Positions 19,305 through 29,297 of a DNA stretch of 64,000 nt are shown piece after piece (within the stretch, counting starts at the first letter, position 1; the number at the start of each line of letters is the position of its first letter). A program made the translations under genes and the position numbers. A model generated the notes under the pieces. The model saw only the letters and a list, made by a program, of their open reading frames with translations, was not told where the DNA came from and did no database searches. The DNA lies in the NCBI RefSeq assembly GCF_003259505.1, contig NZ_QLLK01000004.1, positions 124,001-188,000 of the forward strand. Reading direction: 5' to 3'. This DNA is from Algoriphagus yeomjeoni. Its GTDB lineage: Bacteria; Bacteroidota; Bacteroidia; Cytophagales; Cyclobacteriaceae.

Positions 19305-21782
19305 CTAAAGTATAATTTGACCTGAAATTTTTACGGCAAATGGCTTAGCTCCAGGATTATCCAAATAGGTCATTCTATGGAAAAAGTCTATTCTGAAGAA
19401 TTTGAAAATATTCTCGATCCCATATCCCAACTCTATATAGGGCTTGGTCGGATCCAACCTTCCAAATGTTTCTATTGAATTGCCATCAGGGTCCACTGTG
19501 GGCGCATTAGCTATATTTTTATTGCTGACAGATCCATATAGAATATTTGCATTTCCTACCGCACGCCATTTAAGCTTTTTGAGTAAAGGAATTTTATTGA
19601 GAAGGAAACCTTCAAAATAATGTCTATACCTCAAACTGGCATATTGATCTGAGGCAGATTCATTGAAATTCATCGTATTAAATGCTGCTGAGGTGTAGAA
19701 CAATGTCTCGTTACCCAAGTGATTTTTCAATATCGGGTAAGGAACTTCTCCAAATACTTTTCCCGCATCGAACTCATATCGTGAAACACCAAACATTCCC
19801 ATGTTCAGGCGCTGATACACATAGAAGTTCAACTTCGAATAAGATATATCCCCACCTAGCCAGTTCATTCCTTTGGCATAGCTTAACTCAAAAATTGGCC
19901 ATCTCAGCGGCCCCAAGGAAGTGCGCTCATTATCATTGATCAGGATGGTTTCGTCCCTACCATATCTCAATCCAAACTTCGCTTCAGTGGTTCCAAAATT
20001 GGACCTATACTCACCCGTTCCCTTTTCCAGGTAATAAAAGTTGTACAATGGCTCAAAATCCATGAAGCTCAAATCAGAATACATGAGAAATCCCTTGAAA
20101 AACTCCCGCTGAAAGTTCACCTGATGCATTCTACTGAAATATGGCCTTCTGAGGGTGCCAAATCTACTGGCAGCAAGAAATATACTGTTTCCCTGTAAAC
20201 TGGAAATCTCTAAACCGACTTGATCAATTTCTTTTTGAGTGGATAAGGAAACTGTAGTCCAGTGTAATCTGTCCAAGATGCGAGTGACTTTCGCGGAATA
20301 CTTAAGCTCAGCATCTTTGAAGCCATAGGCCCCATAGCCATAAAGAACCCATTTGTCACTGAATTTTAGATTGGTACGGAAGCCCATTCCAAGCCTCACT
20401 CCTTCTATATCATTGTAATTAAAAAAGCCGGGCCATGGGCCAATATCTACTTTTCTGAAAGGCAAATATCCTGTTCCAAAGAACTTTAGGCCTTCCGAAT
20501 AAAAGCGCACGATAGGGATTCTCTTCAACGTGTCCACCATCTGCAACACTGCCAATTCTTGCTCAGAAAGTACATCTTGACGATTTTCCTTCCAAAACTC
20601 CTCGCTTGCCTCATCAAAGTCAGGCAGCAAAGTGACGGATTGGTTGAAAAAGGAAGTTGGTTGAGGCTCACCAACCTCTATGCTGTCAGCAGAAGTGTAG
20701 AATTTGGCTAGCAAGCCCGCCGTATTAGGAGTGATCTGTCCTATTTTAATCTGAACACGTGTTTTCGCAGGAATCAATGGACCAGCAGTCGTAGGCTTCA
20801 ACTCCTGTTGAATTTTGATTCGCTCAATGAAATTTAGGTTTGCTTCCTTCGGTATCGTCAAATCCACCTGCTTGAGCGCATAGGTCTCTTTATTAATCCA
20901 GATAGTCCCAGAAAACGCCAAATCCTGCTCTCTTAAAGGATAGACTTTCAGGAGGTAGCAGGAATCATTTCCCACCAAAACTGAATCCATCAAATCATAA
21001 TCATAAAATTGCTTCCAGCCATCTGCAATCGGCGAAACAAATTCCTTTCCCACAATAGAAAGCCAGTTTTTGTAGAAATTATATTCCTGAAATGCTGAAC
21101 CTGTAATTTGAGAAGTAGTAGATCCATCTGTAATGCCAACGCCGGTTACTTTTGATTTTACAACTACTTCTTTTCTGAGTTCGGGGTTATTTCGAAAATA
21201 AAATTTAGACAGGGTTTCAGAGAAAAATACAGGTAAAATTTTCTCCCCTTCGTCATTAGTAAGCTGCTTAATTGAATCTAAAACTGCAGTGACTTTTTGA
21301 ACTGTTTTCCGCCTAGTAAAATCCTCAGACACATGATCAATGTCGATTTCTATCTTGGTATAATTATTTGTCTGATAAGCTGATAACTCTCGTTTATCAA
21401 AGTATTTTTTCCGGTCAACTGTTTTTCGAATGATCTCAAAAGCAGGATTTTCCCCAGCTTCAAATACAAAAGCTTCCATCTCAAAATCAGAAGGTTTAAG
21501 CTGAAAGTTTACAGTTTGCTCAGGCAGTTGCTCTAAGACTTTGACACCTGTGATGTATCCAAGGTAGCTCACCGTAATGCTATCTGTGAGTGATCTTGCA
21601 GACAGGCTGTAATTACCCTCAAAATCAGTAGAAATTCCTACCGAAGTACCTTTCAGTAAAACAGAGGCAAAAGGAATAGGATCTCCAGTAGCGGAATCTG
21701 TTACTTTGCCTTTCACCACAAATTGGCCAAAGGACTGAGCAGAAACGAGAAAGAAGAGGAGGAAAAAATACTTGCGGATCAT
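19305..21782 (-). CDS. DUF5686 family outer-membrane protein with CarboxypepD_reg domain
   Basis: Start chosen at the ATG giving MIRKYFFLLFFLVSAQS, a good signal peptide; 17 upstream codons are also open but add a charged Cys/His-rich leader. A carboxypeptidase-regulatory-like domain follows (about 22-100, VKGKVTDSATGDPIPFASVL), then the DUF5686 region with NPAFEIIRKTVDRK and a C-terminal half of beta-strands (about 440-825) that looks like an outer-membrane barrel ending in VKISGQIIL. Function unknown. Confidence 0.85.
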   Translation of the reverse strand: MIRKYFFLLFFLVSAQSFGQFVVKGKVTDSATGDPIPFASVLLKGTSVGISTDFEGNYSLSARSLTDSITVSYLGYITGVKVLEQLPEQTVNFQLKPSDFEMEAFVFEAGENPAFEIIRKTVDRKKYFDKRELSAYQTNNYTKIEIDIDHVSEDFTRRKTVQKVTAVLDSIKQLTNDEGEKILPVFFSETLSKFYFRNNPELRKEVVVKSKVTGVGITDGSTTSQITGSAFQEYNFYKNWLSIVGKEFVSPIADGWKQFYDYDLMDSVLVGNDSCYLLKVYPLREQDLAFSGTIWINKETYALKQVDLTIPKEANLNFIERIKIQQELKPTTAGPLIPAKTRVQIKIGQITPNTAGLLAKFYTSADSIEVGEPQPTSFFNQSVTLLPDFDEASEEFWKENRQDVLSEQELAVLQMVDTLKRIPIVRFYSEGLKFFGTGYLPFRKVDIGPWPGFFNYNDIEGVRLGMGFRTNLKFSDKWVLYGYGAYGFKDAELKYSAKVTRILDRLHWTTVSLSTQKEIDQVGLEISSLQGNSIFLAASRFGTLRRPYFSRMHQVNFQREFFKGFLMYSDLSFMDFEPLYNFYYLEKGTGEYRSNFGTTEAKFGLRYGRDETILINDNERTSLGPLRWPIFELSYAKGMNWLGGDISYSKLNFYVYQRLNMGMFGVSRYEFDAGKVFGEVPYPILKNHLGNETLFYTSAAFNTMNFNESASDQYASLRYRHYFEGFLLNKIPLLKKLKWRAVGNANILYGSVSNKNIANAPTVDPDGNSIETFGRLDPTKPYIELGYGIENIFKFFRIDFFHRMTYLDNPGAKPFAVKISGQIIL

Positions 21783-21920
21783 GTAATAGTGGCGGCACTG
21801 AAAGTAATTCCTGCAAAATAAATTCATTAACAATGCAAATCGCTAATAGACTTGTTAAAAATTATAAAGAATCACAACTTCCGCATACCGCCTCTACTGG
21901 AAAAATGAAATTTCCGCTAG

Positions 21921-21928
21921 TATATTTG
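21921..21928 (+). promoter_or_regulatory. -7 promoter element of lhgO
   Basis: TATATTTG, an exact TAnnTTTG match, lies 20 bp before the lhgO ATG. The -33 position carries TGG, not TTG. Confidence 0.4.
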
Positions 21929-21947
21929 AGCTTGTAAACAGAGAAAC

Positions 21948-23147
21948 ATGATATACGATATTGCGGTAATTGGTGGTGGGATTGTTGGCTTAGCAACTGC
22001 TCTTAAAATTCAAAAAGCTAGACCTGATCTGAAAATAGTCATTTTGGAAAAGGAGGATCAATTGGCAAAACACCAAACCGGTAATAACAGCGGCGTAATT
22101 CACTCGGGTCTTTACTACAAGCCAGGTTCACTGAAAGCAACGAATTGCATTGGCGGATATCATGAATTGATACAATTCTGTGAAGAAGAAAAAATTCCAT
22201 TTGAGATCACTGGAAAGGTAGTTGTGGCGACACGAGAAGAGCAAAAACCCTTGTTGAATAACTTGTACGAGAGAGGTATTCAGAACGGCTTGGAAGGTAC
22301 CAGATATATTACCATCGAAGAGCTCAAAGAATACGAGCCACACTGTGCAGGTGTAGCCGCACTTCATGTTCCGCAAACCGGAATTGTTGATTATTTCAAA
22401 GTTGCATTGGCTTATGGAAGAAAGATTGTTCAAAATGGAGGCGAAATTCTATTGAACAATAAAGTACTGGAAATCAATCAACAAGAAGGAGTCAATTACA
22501 TAGAAACTTCTAAGAAAACTATCCAGAGTAAACTTGTAATCAACTGTGCGGGCCTCTACTCTGATAAGGTAGCTCAGATGAGTGCTGACGAGGCAATAGA
22601 TGTTAAAATCATTCCTTTCAGAGGTGAATACTTTAAGCTGAAAAGGGATAAGGAATTCTTGGTAAAGAACCTGATTTACCCGGTGCCTGATCCTAACTTT
22701 CCATTCTTAGGCGTACACTTTACACGTATGATGAAAGGCGGCGTGGAAGCTGGACCAAATGCAGTTTTAGCTTTCCGCAGAGAAGGATATAAAAAATCCC
22801 AGATCAATCTAAAGGAATTAGCTGAATCCTTAGCCTGGCCTGGATTCCAGAAAGTCGCTGCGAAATATTGGCAAACAGGATTTGGTGAGATGTATAGGTC
22901 TTTTTCGAAGGCAGCATTTACCAAAGCACTTCAGGAATTGATTCCGGAGATTCAGGAATCTGATCTAGTCGAAGGTGGTGCTGGCGTGAGAGCTCAGGCT
23001 TGCGACCGCACTGGTGGTCTTTTGGATGACTTCTCCATCAAAGAGTCAGCTCATGCAATCAACGTATTAAATGCACCTTCTCCCGCTGCTACAAGTTCGC
23101 TTGCAATTGGAGGAACGGTGGCTGAATTAGCGCTGAAGAGGTTTTAA
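21948..23147 (+). CDS. lhgO: L-2-hydroxyglutarate oxidase
   Basis: FAD-dependent oxidation of L-2-hydroxyglutarate to 2-oxoglutarate, a metabolite-repair reaction at the membrane. N-terminal FAD motif VIGGGIVGLATAL, then the conserved HQTGNNSGVIHSGLYYKPGS block and RGEYFKL near the middle. The C-terminal AGVRAQACDRTGGLLDDF and HAINVLNAPSPAATSSLAIG match the family. At 399 aa the length is right. It stands alone between divergent and convergent neighbours. Confidence 0.93.
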   Translation: MIYDIAVIGGGIVGLATALKIQKARPDLKIVILEKEDQLAKHQTGNNSGVIHSGLYYKPGSLKATNCIGGYHELIQFCEEEKIPFEITGKVVVATREEQKPLLNNLYERGIQNGLEGTRYITIEELKEYEPHCAGVAALHVPQTGIVDYFKVALAYGRKIVQNGGEILLNNKVLEINQQEGVNYIETSKKTIQSKLVINCAGLYSDKVAQMSADEAIDVKIIPFRGEYFKLKRDKEFLVKNLIYPVPDPNFPFLGVHFTRMMKGGVEAGPNAVLAFRREGYKKSQINLKELAESLAWPGFQKVAAKYWQTGFGEMYRSFSKAAFTKALQELIPEIQESDLVEGGAGVRAQACDRTGGLLDDFSIKESAHAINVLNAPSPAATSSLAIGGTVAELALKRF

Positions 23148-23482
23148 TAATCAATTCTCCCGCAAAGCTGCAGAGGCGCAATTTCAAAATACTTTGTGGC
23201 TCATTTCGGCGCAAGTCTTCAGACTTGTGCCCTAGAAATTGAAGTCTTCAGACTGCATTGGAATTGGTCCATGTCGTGAGACTTGGACCAGATAAAGCTA
23301 GCCCGTTATCGGCTTCGACTTCGCTCAGCCAGACAGCTTATCTAATAAATATTAGAATTCTACTAAGCTAAACGAGTATTATAGCACTGTCACACTGAGC
23401 GAAGTCGAAGTGTATAAAATTCAAAACCTTCGAGGAAATCCCAAAGTCTAGCGACATTTGGGATGATGCCTCAAAGGTTAAT
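23148..23482. repeat. Cluster of short palindromic repeats between convergent genes
   Basis: No gene. Two perfect or near-perfect hairpins: GGCGCAAGTCT / AGACTTGTGCC (23208-23231) and TGGTCCA..GTC / GAC..TGGACCA (23265-23290). An inverted pair of the CTTCGACTTCGCTCAG repeat follows (about 23310-23336 and, reversed, 23387-23416). The same short repeat occurs inside hsdM (49832-49857). The cluster lies between lhgO and the convergent glutamate-synthase-like gene and may also terminate transcription. Confidence 0.7.
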
Positions 23483-25000
23483 CTACACCTGAGTATTCAC
23501 AGAGTCAGGCAAATATCTATTGGCAAGTTTGATCATCTCATCACCTTTCACCAAGTCACTGGCGCTAAGCTCCGAAGTATGTTTGTGGCCTGAAGCTCCT
23601 AGAAGTTCCTGAACTGCATGCACAGTATTCTTGTGGAAATTATACACCCGCTCAGACTTATCGGTAACTACTAATCCCCCTACCAAGCTTGCTCTCTGAG
23701 TAGCTACTCCAGTTGGGCATTCATTGGTGTTGCAACGAAGGGCTTGTATACAACCTATACTAAACATAAAACCACGTGCAGAATTGCACAAATCAGCTCC
23801 AAAAGCAATATTTTTTAATATCGCAAACGCAGAGATTGCCTTTCCTGATGCTATGATTTTGATATGTTCCCTGATCTGAAACTTCTCCAGAGTCATTCGA
23901 ACAAAAATAAGCGCAGGTTCCAGCGGTAACCCAACGCTATCTGAGAATTCTAAAGGCGCTGCTCCAGTTCCTCCTTCTGCCCCATCCACAGTAATGAAAT
24001 CAGGATAAGTATGCTTTGCTACCATTTCTTTGCAGATAGCTGTAAACTCCTCTGTTCTGCCTATACAAAGTTTGAAACCCACAGGTTTACCTCCAGATAA
24101 TTCCCTCACTTTAGCTATAAACTGTATCAACTCGATCGCATTGGTAAATGCACTATGTGAAGGTGGAGAAACTATGGTCATTCCCGCCTTCAAACCACGT
24201 ATTTCAGCAATTTCTTTAGTATTTTTTATTCCAGGCAAGACTCCTCCGTGGCCCGGTTTTGCTCCTTGGGAAATCTTGATTTCAATCATTTTGACTTCCG
24301 GCCAATTAGCCTTTTCTGCAAATTGTTCCTCGCTAAAATTCCCCTGCTCATCACGGCATCCGAAGTATCCAGTGCCTATTTGCCATACTAAATCTGCCCC
24401 TTGACGGTGATAAGACGAAATGCCTCCCTCGCCAGTATTATGATAAAACCCACCTTTTTTTGCACCCAGATTCAAAGCTTTGATGGCGTTTGAACTCAAT
24501 GAGCCAAAGCTCATTGCTGAAATATTCAGGATAGACGCGGAATATGGCTGCTTACAAGCTTCATTTCCTATTACCACCCGTGCATCCTCATCATTAGTAT
24601 GGACTGCATAGATAGAGTGCCTTAAAGCCATGTAATCTTCTCCATTGATTTCCCGCTGTGTACCAAAAGGATGTGTGTCATTTACATTTTTAGCTCTTCT
24701 ATAAACCAAGGATCGAAGATTTCTACTGAAGGGCCTTCCATCTGTGTTCGTTTCTATAAAATACTGCTGAATCTCTGGACTTATTTTCTCTAATAAATAC
24801 CTGAAATGTCCCACAACCGGGAAATTTCGCAGGATAGCATGCGACTTTTGGTTGATATCATAAATACCTATACCCAAAAGGATTACAAGTATACCCAGGA
24901 TAAAATACCCGAATTTGAACTGAACAAACTGGAAATACCACATTAGAAAAAATGTAAGCATGGCCAATAGCATCAAGCTACCGAAAAACATTTTTTTCAT
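23483..25000 (-). CDS. Membrane-anchored FMN-binding glutamate synthase-like protein
   Basis: Start taken at MKKMFFGSLMLLAM; ten open codons upstream look non-coding. Two N-terminal hydrophobic helices are followed by a GltS-type FMN/TIM-barrel domain: ISAMSFGSLSSNAIKALN, NTGEGGISSYH, GAKPGHGGVLPG, DGAEGGTGAAPLEF and the cysteine loop CIQALRCNTNECPTGVA that in glutamate synthase holds the 3Fe-4S cluster. No glutaminase domain is present. The reaction in vivo is uncertain; members are often annotated as glutamate synthase large-subunit-like. Confidence 0.88.
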   Translation of the reverse strand: MKKMFFGSLMLLAMLTFFLMWYFQFVQFKFGYFILGILVILLGIGIYDINQKSHAILRNFPVVGHFRYLLEKISPEIQQYFIETNTDGRPFSRNLRSLVYRRAKNVNDTHPFGTQREINGEDYMALRHSIYAVHTNDEDARVVIGNEACKQPYSASILNISAMSFGSLSSNAIKALNLGAKKGGFYHNTGEGGISSYHRQGADLVWQIGTGYFGCRDEQGNFSEEQFAEKANWPEVKMIEIKISQGAKPGHGGVLPGIKNTKEIAEIRGLKAGMTIVSPPSHSAFTNAIELIQFIAKVRELSGGKPVGFKLCIGRTEEFTAICKEMVAKHTYPDFITVDGAEGGTGAAPLEFSDSVGLPLEPALIFVRMTLEKFQIREHIKIIASGKAISAFAILKNIAFGADLCNSARGFMFSIGCIQALRCNTNECPTGVATQRASLVGGLVVTDKSERVYNFHKNTVHAVQELLGASGHKHTSELSASDLVKGDEMIKLANRYLPDSVNTQV

Positions 25001-25049
25001 ATCAAATTCTTTTGATGATTTAGCGCACAATATAACAAAAGACTTAGGG

Positions 25050-26015
25050 CTAAGCCGGATTCAGAAGGAATTCTTGAACTCTATGTTCTGCCCAGGTAAA
25101 CTCTTGTCCACTCAGTACAAAACCTGTGTGTCCACCCCTTTTTGGCATTTCCAATGTCAGAAAATCTAACTTTTCTGCAAGAGAAATAGGATAGCACTCT
25201 GGTCCAAGAAGTGGATCATTCGTTGCATTTAGGACAAGCGTTGGTATTTGAATGAAAGGCATCCAGTTGTCTGCACTTACTGTTTTATAAAAATCAATAG
25301 CATCCTTGAATCCATGAAGTTTAGCGGTGAAAAGTGTATCAAAAGCATCAAAATCTTTGACTTTATCAAGTAATTCAAGATCAATCAAATCTGGATACTG
25401 AGCTGCTTTTGCTATTATTTTAAGTTTGAGTTTACCTAAGAACCTATTCTTATAAAAAGCATTTCTCCTCAACTTTAGCGTATTGGCACTGGAAAGTAGA
25501 TTACAAGGTGTAGAATACACAGCTGCCCGCTTTATTTCGACGGGAAGATCACTCCCCTTCTCACCTAAATACTTGAGCGTCTGAGCCCCACCCATGCTGA
25601 TTCCTGTCAGAAAAATCTCTTTGTAGGAATGGTTTTTAAGTACATGAGTAATGGTAGCATCCAAGTCATAGCTGGCTCCATGATGATAAAGGATTGGCCC
25701 TAAATTGATTTCTCCGCCACATGAACGATTATTCCAAACAAGTACATCTATCTTTTTGGAATTGAACAGTTTAACCATTCCCCGTGCATAATGGCGCTCA
25801 GAATCTCCTTCTAATCCATGGGATATAATCAGTAGTTTTGAGCTTCCCACTTTTGCCCAGTCTAAATTCAAAAAATCGCTATCAGGTGTATCTATCTTTT
25901 CTCTGGTATAGTGTACATCTTTCACTTTTCTAAAAAGACTGGGAATTATAGTCTCCAGATGTCCATTGAAAAGGTAGGCAGGTGGTCCGTTATAAGTTGA
26001 TTTGATAATAGGCAT
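25050..26015 (-). CDS. YheT-family alpha/beta hydrolase
   Basis: Start at MPIIKSTYNGPPAYLFNGHL; an ATG three codons upstream is possible. The family N-terminal PAYLFNGHLETI is followed by SHGLEGDSERHYARG, the nucleophile elbow GISMGG (Ser about 140), acid NATNDPLLG and catalytic His in GGHTGF. It is an esterase-like cytosolic enzyme with unknown substrate; E. coli YheT is also uncharacterised. It is downstream of the Hpt/flavoprotein pair on the same strand. Confidence 0.87.
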   Translation of the reverse strand: MPIIKSTYNGPPAYLFNGHLETIIPSLFRKVKDVHYTREKIDTPDSDFLNLDWAKVGSSKLLIISHGLEGDSERHYARGMVKLFNSKKIDVLVWNNRSCGGEINLGPILYHHGASYDLDATITHVLKNHSYKEIFLTGISMGGAQTLKYLGEKGSDLPVEIKRAAVYSTPCNLLSSANTLKLRRNAFYKNRFLGKLKLKIIAKAAQYPDLIDLELLDKVKDFDAFDTLFTAKLHGFKDAIDFYKTVSADNWMPFIQIPTLVLNATNDPLLGPECYPISLAEKLDFLTLEMPKRGGHTGFVLSGQEFTWAEHRVQEFLLNPA

Positions 26016-26074
26016 GAACCCCAAAAATAAGAAGCTTTGAAAGAAAATAAGGCTTCTAGTAGGTCAAAACTAGT

Positions 26075-26422
26075 TTAAGTTAATTCGAAAACTCTCTTGA
26101 TAGCAATCTCCAGTTTTCTCTGCAAATTCCGGTAATGGTTGGAAAAAGCAGGACCATCAAATCCCTCACTTTCAATTATTTCTTTACCCAGTTGCAACTC
26201 ATCTGTAATTTGTAATAATTCAAACATCGCCAAAGTAGGCTTCAACTTATGCCGAATTTGCTGAAGTTTTACATCATTTTTTTCCAGTGAACCCTGAGCA
26301 TAAACCTCTTTTAATTCAAGGAGACCTTTATGAATGGCTAATGTCAATTCTTTTTCAAATTCTTTGTCTCCATCAGCCATTCCAGAAATAAGCTGATTAA
26401 GATCAGGATAGATTTGTTCCAT
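26075..26422 (-). CDS. Small Hpt-domain protein
   Basis: 115-aa all-helical protein. The block QQIRHKLKPTLAMFEL fits the histidine phosphotransfer signature with phospho-accepting H58. Such free-standing Hpt proteins relay phosphoryl groups from hybrid histidine kinases to response regulators. No kinase is next to it. Its first 20 bp overlap the end of the upstream flavoprotein gene, so translation is probably coupled. The domain call comes from the HKLKP context only. Confidence 0.65.
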   Translation of the reverse strand: MEQIYPDLNQLISGMADGDKEFEKELTLAIHKGLLELKEVYAQGSLEKNDVKLQQIRHKLKPTLAMFELLQITDELQLGKEIIESEGFDGPAFSNHYRNLQRKLEIAIKRVFELT

Positions 26423-27632
26423 GTTGGTTTTTTGATGAGGCTATGCCAGCTAGAAATCCTGTGGACCAAGCAGCTTGAAAATTAAAGCCACCGGTAATTC
26501 CATCAATGTTCAAGACTTCTCCGGCAAAGTAAAGGTTAGGGTGAAATTTACTTTCCAAGGTTTCCGGGTTCACTTCGTTCAAATAAATTCCCCCAGCAGT
26601 TACAAATTCTTCTTTAAAGGTGGTTTTCCCTTCGACTTTCAAATTATAGCAAAATAAATTCTGTACCAACTTATTGATTTGCTTTTTCGATAGTGATCCA
26701 TATAATTGTCCATTTTCTATCCCTGAAAGCCTAGTAAAATGCTCCCAAAGCCTTGCAGGGATATCAAAAAGTGTATTGCTCTCTACTTTTCGATTGGGAT
26801 GTGCGAGGATATAGCTCTTGATATGCGCATTATACTGCTCCTCGCCAAACTCTCCATTCCAATTGATCAAAGCAGTTGCGATATAGTTTTGATCTTTTAG
26901 CCATTGTGCCCCAAAGGCAGATAATTTCAAAACTGCAGGACCACTCACCCCCCAATGGGTGACAAGCACAGGGCCTCTATAATTCAGTTTGGTGCCTTCG
27001 ATTTTGACAATACCATCCCCAACAGATAAGCCCATTAGCTCTCTGATAGATTCTTTTGGGGTGTTAAAAGTAAAAAGTGAAGGAATAGGATCTAAAATAC
27101 TGTGATTTAGATTATTGAGAAAGGAATAATTATCTATTTTTGGATGGCCACCGCTAGCAATTATTAGTTTGTCGACTACAAATGAACCGGAATCTGTTTC
27201 AAGTTTATATTGGTTTTCAATGTGAGTAATTGACTTAACTCCGCAAGATTTCAGGATGGTGATTTTAAGTTTCTGCGCTTCTTTGAGAAGAGCATCAATC
27301 ACAGACTGAGAAGAATCGGAAATCGGAAACATTCGTCCATCTCCTTCAATTTTGAGAGGAACTCCTCTACTTTCAAACCAAGTAATCGTGTCTTCAGATT
27401 TGAATTTTGAAAAGACCTTCTTTAAAAATTTCTCTCCTCTAGGATAATTCTTTACCAATTTTGAGATTTCCATAGGTCGGTGTGTGACATTACACCTTCC
27501 GCCGCCTGATACTTTTACCTTAGACAAAAGCTTGGGTGACTTTTCGAAAATTGTAACATCTCTTCCTGCACCACTTGCATGGATTGCTGCAAAAAATCCC
27601 GCAGCTCCCCCACCAATTACTCCTATTTTCAA
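26403..27632 (-). CDS. HI0933-like (YhiN/BaiN) FAD-dependent oxidoreductase
   Basis: Dinucleotide-binding GVIGGGAAGFFAAIHA at the N-terminus, the family block SGGGRCNVTH around residues 42-51, GRMFPISDSSQSV, and the C-terminal FAGEVLNIDGITGGFNFQAAWSTG. At 409 aa it is full length. The flavoprotein family is well defined, but its physiological substrate is not known. It overlaps the Hpt gene by 20 bp and lies 37 bp after the HerA-like ATPase gene, so the three may form one operon. Confidence 0.9.
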   Translation of the reverse strand: MKIGVIGGGAAGFFAAIHASGAGRDVTIFEKSPKLLSKVKVSGGGRCNVTHRPMEISKLVKNYPRGEKFLKKVFSKFKSEDTITWFESRGVPLKIEGDGRMFPISDSSQSVIDALLKEAQKLKITILKSCGVKSITHIENQYKLETDSGSFVVDKLIIASGGHPKIDNYSFLNNLNHSILDPIPSLFTFNTPKESIRELMGLSVGDGIVKIEGTKLNYRGPVLVTHWGVSGPAVLKLSAFGAQWLKDQNYIATALINWNGEFGEEQYNAHIKSYILAHPNRKVESNTLFDIPARLWEHFTRLSGIENGQLYGSLSKKQINKLVQNLFCYNLKVEGKTTFKEEFVTAGGIYLNEVNPETLESKFHPNLYFAGEVLNIDGITGGFNFQAAWSTGFLAGIASSKNQHGTNLS

Positions 27633-27669
27633 AACCTATATTCTATTGAAATACAACTATTTAGCATGA

Positions 27670-29208
27670 CTACCTTTTTCTAGAAAATGAACCTAAAATC
27701 CCTCTAGTTAATTCTCTGAATATGGTCCTACCCAACTGTCTAACCATGGTGTTTTTACTCAGCTCCTCAAATAATGAAGCATCTTCTGCAGTTCTTTTGG
27801 TAGTCCTTGTGGAGGATTTTGGACCAGGTAATTCAGCTTTCTTTTGAGTTTCCTCCAATTCAGTCATTTTTTTCTCCAATAATTCAAAAGCACTTTCACG
27901 GTCTAGATCTTGATTGTACTTATAGATCAATCCAGAATTTTCGACCACCGCATCAATTTCCTCTTCATTCAAGATATCCATGCGGGTAATCGGAGCTCTA
28001 ACTAAGGTGTGCGCAAGTGGAGTTGGAATACCTTTTTCATTCAAAGCCGTGATCAACGCCTCCCCAATTCCCATAGCAGTCAGGACTTCTGAAGTCTCAT
28101 AGTAAGGTGAATCTGGGTAGTTTTCGGCGGTCTTAGTGATCGCTTTACGATCTTTCGCAGTGAAAGCCCTTAAGGCATGCTGAACTTTCAGTCCTAATTG
28201 ACCTAGAATATTATCAGGCACATCGGTAGGTGTTTGTGTACAGAAATACACTCCCACACCTTTAGATCTGATCAATTTGACAATTGCCTCTATTTTCTCA
28301 AGTAGGTCATTGGAGGCATTGGAAAACACTAAATGGGCTTCATCAATAAACAAACAAAGCTTTGGCTGATCTGCATCTCCTTGCTCTGGGAAAGTTTCAT
28401 AGATTTCCGATAGCAAACTGAGCATAAACGTAGAAAACAGCTTTGGTCTACTTTGAATATCAGTCAACCTGATTACTGAGATCACTCCTTTTCCATCTTT
28501 CTTCCTTAAAAAGTCTTCAACTTCGAATGACTTTTCCCCAAAGAATCGCTCTGCGCCTTGCTGCTCCAACTCAATGATTTTACGCAATATCGTATTCACT
28601 GAGGCAGAAGAAACCTGACCATACTCCTTTTGAATGGCTTCTTTGCCCTCATTGGTAATGAACTGCAACACACGCTTCAAATCCTTAAGATCCACCAAAG
28701 GAAGATGATTGACATCACAGTATCGAAAGATAAGTGAGATGACGCCTTGCTGAGTATCATTAAGCTCAAGAATCTGCGCAATAAGTACAGGACCAAACTC
28801 TGAAACGGTTGCTTTCAACCTGACACCTTTCTCATCAGAAATTGACATCAACTCTATTGGCAAGCCCATCGGTTCATAATCCACACCAATCACCTCAGAC
28901 CTATTTTTAATGAAATCATTTGCAGTCCCTGGCTGGGCTAACCCGGATAAATCACCTTTTAAATCCATCAAAACAGAAGGCACCCCTTTCAGTGCTAGCT
29001 GCTCAGCGATAACCTGCAAAGTTTTTGTTTTACCTGTCCCCGTGGCTCCGGCTATTAAACCATGCCTATTCATGGTTTTCAAAGCAATCTTTATTTGCGC
29101 CCCTGTAACTGGTACACCGTCTAAAACGCCTGTACCGAGAATGATGGAGTCTTTCTTGTATTTTTGACCTTCGGCCAAATGGTTGATGAATTCTGCTGTT
29201 TTACTCAT
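27670..29208 (-). CDS. HerA-like P-loop ATPase (DUF853, YjgR family)
   Basis: Walker A GATGTGKT at residues 54-61, Walker B LCLFIDEAHLVF, and GVYFCTQTPTDVPDNILGQLG, all typical of YjgR. The basic C-terminal tail ends FRELTRGILGSFSRKR. The family is related to the HerA/FtsK helicases; its cellular role is not established. At 512 aa the length is normal. Confidence 0.92.
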   Translation of the reverse strand: MSKTAEFINHLAEGQKYKKDSIILGTGVLDGVPVTGAQIKIALKTMNRHGLIAGATGTGKTKTLQVIAEQLALKGVPSVLMDLKGDLSGLAQPGTANDFIKNRSEVIGVDYEPMGLPIELMSISDEKGVRLKATVSEFGPVLIAQILELNDTQQGVISLIFRYCDVNHLPLVDLKDLKRVLQFITNEGKEAIQKEYGQVSSASVNTILRKIIELEQQGAERFFGEKSFEVEDFLRKKDGKGVISVIRLTDIQSRPKLFSTFMLSLLSEIYETFPEQGDADQPKLCLFIDEAHLVFSNASNDLLEKIEAIVKLIRSKGVGVYFCTQTPTDVPDNILGQLGLKVQHALRAFTAKDRKAITKTAENYPDSPYYETSEVLTAMGIGEALITALNEKGIPTPLAHTLVRAPITRMDILNEEEIDAVVENSGLIYKYNQDLDRESAFELLEKKMTELEETQKKAELPGPKSSTRTTKRTAEDASLFEELSKNTMVRQLGRTIFRELTRGILGSFSRKR

Positions 29209-29297
29209 GAGGGTTTTGATTAAAAAACCAAACTACAAAAAAAACCTTGATGCCATGAGCAAAAAGGTTTTCGATGAAAAAGTTATTTGGAATAGTT

